From the NCBI GenBank assembly GCA_964610175.1, contig CAZSVE010000032.1, positions 1-31,966 of the forward strand: a stretch of 31,966 bases of DNA, given 5' to 3'. Below the pieces are notes generated by a model that did not search any database, was not told the origin of the DNA, and saw only the letters and a program-made list of their open reading frames with translations. Below, one piece after another: positions 8,092 to 15,939 of the stretch. A program made the position numbers and the translations under genes. The stretch comes from CAZSVE01 sp964610175. GTDB lineage: Bacteria > Pseudomonadota > Gammaproteobacteria > HK1. Positions within the stretch are counted from its first letter, which is position 1; each line of letters begins with the position of its first letter.

Positions 8092-8320
8092 TCGAGTTGC
8101 CCGCGCACTGCTTGTTTGGCCTCCGCGATATCCAGAAAGCGCGAAGCGCCATCGGCTATGCGCTACTCACGGGCTTGCAGGATATCGGCGTGCCAAAAGG
8201 GAAAGGAACGCTCTCGGATTCGTCGGCCTCGGATTTGCGAACAAGATCAACCCAGATCTCTTCTACTGCCCGCAACTTGTCTATGGTAGTCATCGTTTCC
8301 AATGGGACGGCGATGGGCAT
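8088..8320 (-). pseudogene. Addiction-module antitoxin, frameshifted with nonsense codon
   Basis: Begins MPIAVPLETMTTIDKLRA, then EEIWVDL, which is typical of the short addiction-module component antitoxins paired with RelE/ParE toxins. After about 35 residues the frame changes; the expected C-terminal part appears in another frame as WHADILQARE, an in-frame TAG, and then RIADGASRFLDIAEAKQ. There are therefore two lesions, a frameshift and a nonsense codon. It overlaps the GTG of the broken toxin by 4 bases. Both halves of the module are dead, so the loss was not simple toxin escape. Confidence 0.7.
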
Positions 8321-8405
8321 GGTTTTCCTAGTGGATCTCGATACAGCCGGCAGTATCCTGTTCGAATATTTTGATCGCTTTGCCCCAAATTCTCGTGGCG
8401 GACGG

Positions 8406-9017
8406 CTACAACATCGCCGCCACCGTGTTGCTCGCCTCCCCCGTCCCGGCCTTATTAAAAGCCAGGACCCGGAATTCGAATTTCTTGCCCCGTTCCTGCT
8501 TCGAGATCGTGGTCTCCAGCCCCGTCGTGGTGCCCACCTCCTCCCAGTCGGTTTCATCGGCATGGGGGTCCAGGCGCTCCACGCGGTAGGCGGCGATGGT
8601 TCCCCCCTCGTTGGGCGCCTTCCAGTCCAGGATAATGGCGCCATCGCCCTGGGCGGCGATATCGAGGCTGCGTACCTGGCCGGGCGGGGACAGACTTTGC
8701 CTGGGCTTGCGCCCGCCCCAGCCGATGAGGCGCAGTTGGGCATCATCGAAATCCACCAGGTTCTCGGCGTAGCGGATATCCCGCTTCATATTTTCGGCAA
8801 GGGTCTGCAGGACCTCGTTCTTGGCTGCGACGGTCTTCTCCCATTCCGCCCTCACCGTCATCTCGGCGCCCCGCGCCGTGTGGTAAGTATCGACATTGCC
8901 TCTCAGATCGGCGGTGCTCACCAGGGGCTCGGGGTAGATGTCGGTGTGGGCGTCGAAACCGGTTACCATTTCCTGAGCCAAACTTAGAATGTCGGATTCT
9001 TTTCTCGGGAACTTCAT
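8406..9017 (-). CDS. Fibronectin type III domain protein
   Basis: 203 residues from the ATG at 9017, which is preceded by a good ribosome-binding site (GAGGGG on the minus strand). A longer in-frame reading to 9233 has low-complexity basic sequence and is unlikely. Residues 1-100 are helical and charged (MKFPRKESDILSLAQEMVTG ...) with no signal peptide, so a cytoplasmic location is likely unless export is by another route. Residues about 112-200 form one fn3 domain: PPGQVRSLDI, ILDWKAPNEGGTIAAYRVER with the core Trp and Tyr, and YEFRVLAFN-like FEFRVLAFNKAG. The domain usually mediates protein or sugar binding. The role here is unknown; similar small fn3 proteins recur in Beggiatoa-like genomes. 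Confidence 0.8.
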   Translation of the reverse strand: MKFPRKESDILSLAQEMVTGFDAHTDIYPEPLVSTADLRGNVDTYHTARGAEMTVRAEWEKTVAAKNEVLQTLAENMKRDIRYAENLVDFDDAQLRLIGWGGRKPRQSLSPPGQVRSLDIAAQGDGAIILDWKAPNEGGTIAAYRVERLDPHADETDWEEVGTTTGLETTISKQERGKKFEFRVLAFNKAGTGEASNTVAAML

Positions 9018-9425
9018 GATGATTCCCCTCGCTTCGTAACGGTTACATCGCGGAACGGGAAGTTTACATTCGCTCCCGTATCGCCTGCAACGCGCTTCGT
9101 AAAACCGGCATCGATCCTTGGTAAGCCTTCGTGATCCGAAGGCTCGCGGCCCGGAACCGTCGTAACGCCTCACGGGGCGCGCTGTATCCCGCATTGTGGA
9201 TTGCAGCCTTACAGGCCGCGCTGGCAGGGCCATATCATGACCGATGTCGGCTTCCCGGGATCCGATGCTGGCTTTATGGAGGTCGATGATCGCGATATGG
9301 AGCGGACATGAAGCGATTAGGGAAGGCGGGGTTGCGGGCAGAAGCGGTTGTGAAGCGATGCGGAAGAACCATTACGCATCACGGATCGCGTGGACCGCGA
9401 CGGAATTCCAGTATTTCACAGCCTC
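9018..9425. other. Intergenic stretch, nothing recognised
   Basis: About 400 bases with no gene I can support. A sequence near 9099-9125 (CTTCGTAAAACC, then GATCCTTGGTAAG) faintly recalls parts of the right arm of the inverted repeat at 2364-2476, but the match is too short to call a copy. Confidence 0.4.
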
Positions 9426-9707
9426 TCAGTGACGCTTTTTGGGATCCTGCCTGTTATCGAAAACGGAATGAACGATAATTTCCTCGCCTTCGACGGTATA
9501 GAATATCGAGAAGGGGAATCGCCTGATCACGCAACCTCGGAAGTGGGAATAAGCGATTCGATACATTTCCGGGAAATCGACGATGTTGCCCAAGGCCGCC
9601 TCAACACAATCAAGAAACTCGAAACCAAGCCCTCGCCGTTGCATTTCATACCACGCGAAGGCCATCTCTACATCATTTTCCGCCCTATCCGTGTAGCGAA
9701 TCCTCAC
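9426..9707 (-). CDS. RelE/ParE-type toxin
   Basis: 93 residues, complete. The sequence MRIRYTDRAENDVEMAFAWY, then RRFPFSIFYTVEGEEIIVHSVFDNRQDP, fits the RelE/ParE superfamily: the N-terminal helix pair, the central R-x-F-P-F-x-I-F-Y strand and the C-terminal VxSVFDxRxDP strand. Such toxins either cleave mRNA on the ribosome or inhibit gyrase; the sequence does not tell which. The start overlaps the end of the antitoxin gene by 4 bases, so translation is probably coupled. This is the intact relative of the broken pair at 7797-8320, though the two toxins are clearly diverged. Confidence 0.88.
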   Translation of the reverse strand: MRIRYTDRAENDVEMAFAWYEMQRRGLGFEFLDCVEAALGNIVDFPEMYRIAYSHFRGCVIRRFPFSIFYTVEGEEIIVHSVFDNRQDPKKRH

Positions 9708-9931
9708 GTATATCGGTTCCTCAATCTTTCATGAACGTCCTTACAGTCATGGAGCCTTGATTGTCCATTCCTGTAGTCGCTGTATCGCCTGTCCAGCTCG
9801 GCTTTTTGCCATTCCGGTATCGGTGGCACATGATTGGCCCGCGCAATGGAATCCCAAACGTCCGCGACCAGCATCAACTTGTCCGATAAACATAAATTAT
9901 CGATTTCTTTTAGGAGATCATCGGGTCTCAT
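9704..9931 (-). CDS. Addiction-module antitoxin
   Basis: 75 residues from the ATG at 9931, preceded by GAGGAAAA. A longer in-frame reading to 10009 lacks such a site. MRPDDLLKEIDNLCLSDKLM, then LVADVWDSIA and IPEWQKAELDRR, is the standard layout of the small addiction-module component antitoxins (N-terminal helix, then the toxin-wrapping segment). It should neutralise the toxin encoded directly downstream (4-base overlap) and repress the shared promoter. Confidence 0.85.
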   Translation of the reverse strand: MRPDDLLKEIDNLCLSDKLMLVADVWDSIARANHVPPIPEWQKAELDRRYSDYRNGQSRLHDCKDVHERLRNRYT

Positions 9932-10094
9932 GGGTTTTTCCTCATATTTGGGAATGGGTGCCGGGTTGTCTCGCGCGATGAGATTACTCGTGGCATAGCC
10001 GTTTCTCATATCGGGTTATCTTCTTCAAAAAGAAGCTGTCGCTTCCGGAAACACCGGTTCCCAAGCACAGGAGATTGAGAACCGGCGAAGCGTC

Positions 10095-10250
10095 TTATTC
10101 TCCAATCACATTCCATTCTGTATGAAGAAATCCATTTTCTTTCCAACTTCGTATTGCCCCTGCTTTCAGTCGAAGATTGATTAAATCAGCCACTTCTTCG
10201 TCAGTGATGTCTTCGGGAAGTTCTTCTTTAGTTGCTATTGTGCTAGGCAT
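10095..10250 (-). CDS. Small hypothetical protein (51 aa)
   Basis: The ATG at 10250 is preceded by GGAGAA with good spacing. The product is acidic in its first half (EELPEDITDEEVADLINLRL) and ends with ILHT-like FLHTEWNVIGE. No family is recognised. It lies 14 bases after the stop of the lipoprotein gene on the same strand, so co-transcription is likely. A longer start would overlap that gene. The short length, helix-rich pattern and position leave its role open. Confidence 0.6.
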   Translation of the reverse strand: MPSTIATKEELPEDITDEEVADLINLRLKAGAIRSWKENGFLHTEWNVIGE

Positions 10251-10264
10251 AATTTTCTCCATTC

Positions 10265-11281
10265 TTAGAATTGTTTCAAAACGATCTCCCATTCATCCAA
10301 CAAGGATTCGCTTTTTGCTGTAAGGACAAGCACCATTTTTGCAATGCTTTTTGCAGTGTTCCCATCGGTAAAACGTAGATTTCCTGAATCTCGCGCGGAT
10401 ACGACTGCACTGATTTCTCTATCATCCTTACCTGGCATCATCATTGAAAGAGTTTTCGCCTGAGAGTCTTGTAAGGAATCGATTTTAGTCATGAGATCTC
10501 CTATGCGTTCTTTCAGTGCCGCCTGCTCCCTGGTAGCCGCGGATACTATGCGAACTTGATTCTCATTTACGGATACTTTAGGCGGCTCTCCCTTCGTCGA
10601 GTCACCGCTAGCAGCTCTTGGTTTCGCATTCTTGGCGGCGTTATTGATTTCCGCCTCGATAGTGGATGGTAAACATAACACCGCATATTCTCTAATTACC
10701 GAAAACGCCCCAGCCCTATCGTACCCGGTTGGTAAAGCGCCACGAAATGCCTTTTGGCTTCCTTCGACTAATGAGCGAAGCGCCGAAGGCTCAAGCTCGA
10801 AAAGCATGCGGCTCCCTGAATTGCCGATAGTTTCTTCCGCATAGCCGAACAACACAGCAACCGCTGCGACTTCAGAAGCTGCTGACTTGGCGATGCCCAT
10901 TAAACCTGTTGCAAATGTTCCCGTGGCGTTAACGTCTCTTACATCCGCCTTTAACTGTTTATTTATCGAATACAATGCTTCCAGGTAGTCGGAACAACGC
11001 ACATCGGAGTATTGCAATCCCGCCGATATGATTTTGTCCCAGTTTGGTGGGTTGCTTGTCTCTCCTGCCATGGTTCTTAACTGAACAAGCACCTGCGTTT
11101 GCTGGTCAGCATATTTTTCGATCCGTTCTTGCTCGATTATTGTGCCTGGTCCGGAGTGCGCCAGCTTGCTTTCCGGGCTTGCAATCCATGATGCGCACCC
11201 CGATGTAAGGCCTAACAGAATAGCCAATGACAAATACCTCGATATCATCGCATTTTTTCTTTTAGGTTGATTCAACTTCAC
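10265..11281 (-). CDS. Putative lipoprotein
   Basis: 338 residues from a GTG at 11281 with a strong AGGAGG eight bases upstream. After a short basic leader, MISRYLSLAILLGLTSGCAS forms a lipoprotein-type signal with a candidate lipid-modified Cys in TSGC; the -3 residue (Thr) is not ideal. The mature part is helix-rich and soluble, with a segment ALKERIGDLMTKIDSLQDSQ that may form a short coiled coil near residues 255-275. I recognise no enzyme family. It probably sits at the periplasmic face of the inner or outer membrane. The 51-residue gene follows directly. Confidence 0.7.
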   Translation of the reverse strand: MKLNQPKRKNAMISRYLSLAILLGLTSGCASWIASPESKLAHSGPGTIIEQERIEKYADQQTQVLVQLRTMAGETSNPPNWDKIISAGLQYSDVRCSDYLEALYSINKQLKADVRDVNATGTFATGLMGIAKSAASEVAAVAVLFGYAEETIGNSGSRMLFELEPSALRSLVEGSQKAFRGALPTGYDRAGAFSVIREYAVLCLPSTIEAEINNAAKNAKPRAASGDSTKGEPPKVSVNENQVRIVSAATREQAALKERIGDLMTKIDSLQDSQAKTLSMMMPGKDDREISAVVSARDSGNLRFTDGNTAKSIAKMVLVLTAKSESLLDEWEIVLKQF

Positions 11282-11369
11282 TGTTACTTCCTCCTCTAAT
11301 TTGGATTCTCTCTTCCCCTATTAGTACCGTCATCAGCACAGGGATAAACGTAGTTTGCAGCATAATCAA

Positions 11370-11379
11370 GGGGGGGGGG
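11370..11379 (+). repeat. Homopolymer run of ten G
   Basis: A G10 tract lies about 90 bases upstream of the lipoprotein start (which reads on the minus strand, so C10 there). Tracts of this kind vary in length by slippage and can tune a promoter, but length error in assembly is equally possible. Confidence 0.6.
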
Positions 11380-11562
11380 CAAGTTTCATCACATACCGCC
11401 TTGTGTCCGAAGCGACCGAGGAGATCGGCGGTATTTCCTTGGGTGTCCGTGAAGCTCAATGGAAGCCGACGAATTCGGGTATTCGACTTCGCGCACACGG
11501 AGTAATCGAGCCGCGCGCGGGATCGTGTTCCATGAATTCCGCCGAGGCGTCAATATGCCTCC

Positions 11563-11919
11563 TCAAAAGAATTCGTGGGTAGATTTTGGGACAGGCAAAT
11601 TGCCAAGGGCATGATATAAAGCGATTTCAACGCCGTGATAGGTTCTAAAGCCGTACGCTTTTCTGGTGGTCAATTTCACTTTGTTATTAAAGCCCTCCAC
11701 TATGCCACTGGAGAAGCGTTTTTCAGCCCAAAACCAATTCAGTAATAGGTGGCGGTGGTTCCTCGACATTCGGGCAACTTTTTTCATGGGTTCGATTCTG
11801 GAACGGATGGTTTTTGGGCTCTTTTTGAAGCCGTAAACCTGATGAGGTTTAGATACGCGAATTCCATCAGGGCCAAAGGCTCTTCGTAGCTTCGTTACAG
11901 TCCGGATATATGTACGCAA
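11563..11919 (-). pseudogene. ISL3-family transposase, 3' fragment
   Basis: From about 11802 leftward the frame reads RIEPMKKVARMSRNHRHLLL, then NWFWAEKRFSSGIVEGFNNK, VKLTTRKAYGFRTY and EIALYHALGNLP. This is the C-terminal block of ISL3-type DDE transposases, including the G-x-V-E-G-x-N-N-K motif that carries the last catalytic acid. The roughly 300 residues expected before it are missing. The first 40 residues of this reading do not fit the family and look like joined foreign sequence. No inverted repeats were found around it. Confidence 0.85.
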
Positions 11920-12028
11920 TACCTCCTTGTGTCTTCGTCCGACTTTTTCCTTGCATCGTGGGGCGAGCTATATATGCGTCTTTACTGGTTGTTCCCCTGT
12001 CGAGTAGCGATTTCGGCTCGGTCGGCAT

Positions 12029-13630
12029 TCAATGCAGCACCGATAAATCGGCAAAGGCACCGTAGATGCCAACCACGATTAGCACCAGCACGATGGCCGC
12101 CGGTTTCGCTAGGGACCAGGGCGTCGGATCGACGATACCGGCGTCTTCGTGGACCCAGGGTGTTTCCCGTGGACTTACTCTGGCCATCATCAGCATCAGT
12201 CCCACCAGTAGGACGAACACCAGGCCGAGGAAGTGAAAATCGTTTAGATTTTGGTCGATCCATGCATCGAAAGCAGGGATGAAATACCCACAGGAAATCA
12301 GGGTAAATCCTAGGATCAGGGTTATCTTGGCACCAAAGGCACTTGCTCGTCGGGACAGCATCCCCACGACCACTACCGAGAAGATGGGGATGAAGTAGAG
12401 GCCGTTCATCTTTTGCAGGTAGCCGAAAATACTTTCCTGACCGGCCAGGAGTGGGGCGATTAGCATGGCGATGATAGCAATGGCCCAGCCGAACACCTTG
12501 CTAGAGCGGATCACCGTAGCCTCGTCGGCATTTTTGTTCAGTAACGGTTTGTAAATCCCTAAGCTGAACAGGGTGCAGGTGCTGTTTAGGGCCGAGTTGA
12601 AGGAGCTCAGTACGGCGCCCACCATGGCGGCGGCGAAGAAGCCTGTCAGCGCGGGGGGCAGAACGTCCCGCACTAGAGTACCGTAGGCCTGATCGGCGCG
12701 GATGCCGTCGGTGCTGTAGAGGTGAAAAGCGATGATGCCGGGAAATACCAAGATCAGTGGTCCCACCACTTTGAGGTACCCGGCATAGATGACACCTTTT
12801 TGCCCCTCCTCCAGGGAGCTGGCGCCAAAGGTGCGCTGGATGATCTGTTGGTTGGTACACCAGTAGAAGAGATTGAGCAATAGCACGCCGGTGAAGAGGG
12901 TGGAGAAGGGTACCGATTGCTTGGGTCCACCAATGGAGTTCAGCTTTTCTGGGTGCTTGGTGCGCAGGATCTCAATGCCCTGGAACAAGTCCCCGTCCCC
13001 CAGGGTTCGGACTCCGAAGTAGGCGATCATGATACCACCGATGAGTAGACCAAGGCCGTTGATGGTGTCCGATACGGCCACGGTGCGCAGACCACCGAAG
13101 ATGGCGTACAGGGAGCCGATGGTGCCCACGAAGCAGACTGTGGTCCACAAGATGGTATCGGACTGAAACCCCGTCACGGCCCCGATATCAAAGATGCTGC
13201 TAATTCCCACCGCCCCAGTATAGAGGATAATGGGTAGCAAGATGGCGGCGTAGGCGATAATGAAGATGAGGGTAGTGAGGGTGCGGGTGGATGCATCGAA
13301 GCGTTTCTCCAGGAACTCGGGGATGGTAGCGATGCCGCTTTTGAGATACCGGGGCAGGAAAAAGAGAGCCATCAGAACCAATCCCACGGCAGCAACCACC
13401 TCCCAGGCCATCACCGAAAAGCCGTCCAGGAAGGCGGCACCGTTCAACCCCACCAGTTGCTCGGTGGAGAGATTGGTGAGGAGCAACGACCCCGCGATGA
13501 ATCCACCGGTGAGCTTGCGTCCCCCCAGAAAGTAACCATCCGAACTGCCATGATCGTCGCGCCGGGTCATCCGCCAGGTGAGGATGGCTACAAGGGCAGT
13601 GAAGAAGAGGAAGGTGAGGATGGTAAACAT
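12029..13630 (-). CDS. YidK-like sodium/solute symporter (SSS family)
   Basis: 533 residues with about 14 hydrophobic segments, an inner-membrane secondary transporter that would use the sodium gradient to import a solute. The N-terminal half closely follows E. coli YidK and vSGLT: GYFLGGRKLTGGFIAGSLLL, TNLSTEQLVGLNG, FFLPRYLKSGIATIPEFLEK, and later EKLNSIGGP and NLFYWCTNQQIIQRTFG. In that group sugars are the usual substrate, but I cannot read the substrate from the sequence. No strong ribosome-binding site precedes the ATG at 13630. It stands alone between IS remnants, with the second copy of the 48-bp repeat about 200 bases upstream of its start in the same orientation. Confidence 0.92.
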   Translation of the reverse strand: MFTILTFLFFTALVAILTWRMTRRDDHGSSDGYFLGGRKLTGGFIAGSLLLTNLSTEQLVGLNGAAFLDGFSVMAWEVVAAVGLVLMALFFLPRYLKSGIATIPEFLEKRFDASTRTLTTLIFIIAYAAILLPIILYTGAVGISSIFDIGAVTGFQSDTILWTTVCFVGTIGSLYAIFGGLRTVAVSDTINGLGLLIGGIMIAYFGVRTLGDGDLFQGIEILRTKHPEKLNSIGGPKQSVPFSTLFTGVLLLNLFYWCTNQQIIQRTFGASSLEEGQKGVIYAGYLKVVGPLILVFPGIIAFHLYSTDGIRADQAYGTLVRDVLPPALTGFFAAAMVGAVLSSFNSALNSTCTLFSLGIYKPLLNKNADEATVIRSSKVFGWAIAIIAMLIAPLLAGQESIFGYLQKMNGLYFIPIFSVVVVGMLSRRASAFGAKITLILGFTLISCGYFIPAFDAWIDQNLNDFHFLGLVFVLLVGLMLMMARVSPRETPWVHEDAGIVDPTPWSLAKPAAIVLVLIVVGIYGAFADLSVLH

Positions 13631-13794
13631 GGAGACTATTTTTAGAATTCAGTGTCGAACCAGGCACCCAATCCGGCCAATCCGGAACCAAAAAGATTAC
13701 CGAAAGTGCCATTGTTCAAAATTTCTTGTGTATTTTGTCGAAAATTTTCCAGATCAGGACCAAGCGCCTAAATGATACAAACTTTTACACTGAA

Positions 13795-13819
13795 CTCCAT
13801 CTTATTCGTTATGATGGAG
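13795..13819. other. Hairpin next to dispersed repeat copy 2
   Basis: CTCCATC (13795-13801) pairs with GATGGAG (13813-13819) around an 11-base loop. It lies on the same side of the repeat as the hairpin at 50-83 does for copy 1, although the stem sequences differ. Confidence 0.4.
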
Positions 13820-13825
13820 ATACGG

Positions 13826-13873
13826 CTTCTATGAGGCCGCCCTTGTCAACCCCTCTGTTAATCAAGCTTTCAT
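13826..13873 (-). repeat. Dispersed 48-bp repeat, copy 2
   Basis: The reverse complement matches 1-49: CTTGATTAAC, GGGGTTGAC and CGGCCTCATAGAAG are shared. TTGACA inside it could act as a -35 box for the symporter gene, but no good -10 box follows at the right distance, so a promoter is not supported. Confidence 0.6.
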
Positions 13874-14226
13874 TAACCGCTGATCATCTGAATACCCCTT
13901 GATCACTTGAACAACTCACATTTGGCGGAAGGTATGTGTTTGGGATTGTTGCCGGGTTCTGAAATTCGATACACCCTGCTAAGGCGGCGTTCAACCTTCT
14001 ATCCGTGTCGGGATAAACCCAAGCACCAAAAATTGCATTCGTTTTATGCGTTGCCTTGAACCCAATTTGGAAAACACCCCTTCTGAAAAAACGGTATGGA
14101 GATAATCTACCAACCCAAGGCGTATACGGGCGTTCCACAACTACCAAACTTTACATTCTCACCTTTATGCAGACTTGTTGATCATTGATTGACGTCGCGT
14201 ACTTTGTATTTGGAAGACTATTGTTC

Positions 14227-15305
14227 TTAACTCGCTTTTAGAATGGCCCCTTCCGGGACAACACCTTTTTCTACGTAGCGCCACAAGGCAATGAGGAGTT
14301 TTCGGGCCAGCGCCACGATCCTGACACGCCGAAAACGCTTACCAATACCAAAGCGACTATGGAACCAAAGGCTTAACTCACTATCCGGTTGGTATCGCAG
14401 CCATAGCCAAGCGAGCTCCACCATTAGGCTTCGGATACGCGCCGGTCCCACCAGGCTGATTCCTTGCTCTCTCTGACTGGAGCCACTGTCGTATGGCGTT
14501 GGGTCGAGACCCGCGCAGGCAGCCAACTCGACTGCGGACCAACACCCCGCAATTTCATCAGGGTAATGATTTGTTCTATTGCTTTTGTGTCTTCCTCTTT
14601 GATACGGCGCTTTTGCTCTTGGTGTATCTTTTTGAGTTGTTGCTTGACCAGTTGTAAACGTTCGTATTCTCGGCGGATATCGGCTTTGAGATCCGGCATC
14701 AACTTATTCCCTAATTTGTTTTCGACGGTTTCCAACCATTCGAGGAAATTTTGTCCGGAACCTTTTGGTACCCCGTTCGCAATCAACAATGATTCGATCC
14801 TGGTAGTATGCGCGGTGTGTTCCTTGATCAGTCGTTTTCGCTCCCTATCCAGGCGCATTTGATCTTCTTCCTCAATGCTTGGAACACGCACCACACTTAC
14901 CGCCCTTCGTTCACCGCTCAAGTATCGCTGCAATAACCGCAATAACGCCGTCACATCCACTTTGTCCGTTTTGACGCGTCGCTTACGACGGTTTACCTCA
15001 ATACTGGACGAATCGAATATCAAATTGGTAATCCCACACATTTCCAACATGCGGTGAATCCAGAATCCATCGCGTCCCGCTTCATAACAACTGACAACCG
15101 GACAATTCTCCGGTAAGCCTAATTTCTCCTTGGTAAGGCTGATTTGTTCCAACAATTTTTCTCGATCGCCAGCAGTAATCGTGGCTATCCGGTCCCTGCT
15201 ACCATTGCTGAATCCCAATTTCCATTTTGTGCTGCTTAATTCCATCGCCATGCACAAAACCGCTTTGCCTGTATAATCTTTGCTTTGAAGGACCGTTGTC
15301 GCCAT
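14227..15305 (-). pseudogene. IS110-family transposase, disrupted
   Basis: The N-terminal part (from 15305) has the DEDD RuvC-like domain: MELSSTKWKLGFSNG, CYEAGRDGFWIHRML and RRVKTDKVDVTALL. In this subgroup the first acid is often Glu in an ELS motif, as here. The C-terminal Tnp20 part (14227-14526) has AACAGLDPTPYDSGSSQREQ with the conserved Ser. The two parts are out of frame. Around 14520-14545 the sequence runs from GVGPQS directly into ELAACAG in another frame, and about 20 residues normally present between them (WLL-x-R-E-F-F-G-W type) are missing. A small deletion has therefore inactivated the element. IS110 elements lack terminal inverted repeats, so the borders are not visible. Confidence 0.88.
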
Positions 15306-15345
15306 TATTCTTTTCCTCTCTGGTTTTCAAAAACGGATAGGATAA

Positions 15346-15666
15346 TCGATAGCGGTCCTTCATAGTTTCTGTGAGGACAATCGGGGCGATGTCTTCCCGG
15401 ACATAACCTATACACACCCGTTGGCATTGGCCATGGTGGGAGAACTCGATGAAGCGAGGGCCCTGCTGATAGAGGCGAAATCCCAGCTTCCCCTGGTTGC
15501 GGAGGAACTGAAGAAGGCTCGTCACCCCGAACCGGAATCGGTGATCTCATTACCCGATTGGACGATTACGCATGGAGGCGCGGATCAGGCCTACGAATAC
15601 CGGGCCCGGTATGGGAAATATTGGCTTGCCAGTGAAGACGCCATGGCGCTGATTGCCAGCATTTGA
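15346..15666 (+). pseudogene. 3' fragment of a TPR-like helical protein
   Basis: An open frame without a credible start reads ITYTHPLALAMVGELDEARA, then LLIEAKSQLPLVAEELKKAR, and ends YEYRARYGKYWLASEDAMAL. The LALAMVGELDEARALL segment is TPR-like, and the Y-W near the end is common in the tails of such helical-repeat proteins. The 5' part is cut off where the IS110 element lies, which suggests insertion or rearrangement there. The stretch to 15939 contains a further possible coding scrap (THAKLLGPRWEEKLPEN) but no gene. Confidence 0.5.
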
Positions 15667-15939
15667 GGCCCGGCTGGAAGGGAAACACATCATGCCCATC
15701 AGCTTGCTCGGACGCACGCGAAATTGCTGGGACCACGGTGGGAAGAAAAACTGCCGGAAAACTGATTCGTTCTTCGAACTGCTTGAGTCAATCTACACAA
15801 CTTTACCTCGGCCATTGGCGAGATCAATGGCGACCGCTCGAAGTATCCGCCCAATTTGCCGTATCCAGTAATTAGTGCTGTTAATTGAAAATAAACTGAT
15901 GAAAGTCATTCGGTTATATGCGGCTAAACCATCAAGACA

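Larger units (their letters stand above)
13631..14226. other. Long intergenic stretch upstream of the symporter
   Basis: Contains a small hairpin (13795-13819), the 48-bp repeat (13826-13873) and AT-rich sequence. One minus-strand frame at 13884-14147 (87 codons, with segment RFFRRGVFQIGFKATHKTNA) has no upstream ribosome-binding site and no family I recognise, so I do not call it. The IS110 remnant begins at the right edge. Confidence 0.5.

Noticed and set aside
13826..13849. A sigma-70 promoter for the symporter built on the TTGACA in the 48-bp repeat
   Set aside because: No acceptable -10 box at 16-18 bases in either copy of the repeat.
13884..14147. An 87-codon minus-strand frame upstream of the symporter
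   Set aside because: No ribosome-binding site, no recognised family and AT-rich intergenic context; recorded only in the intergenic note.
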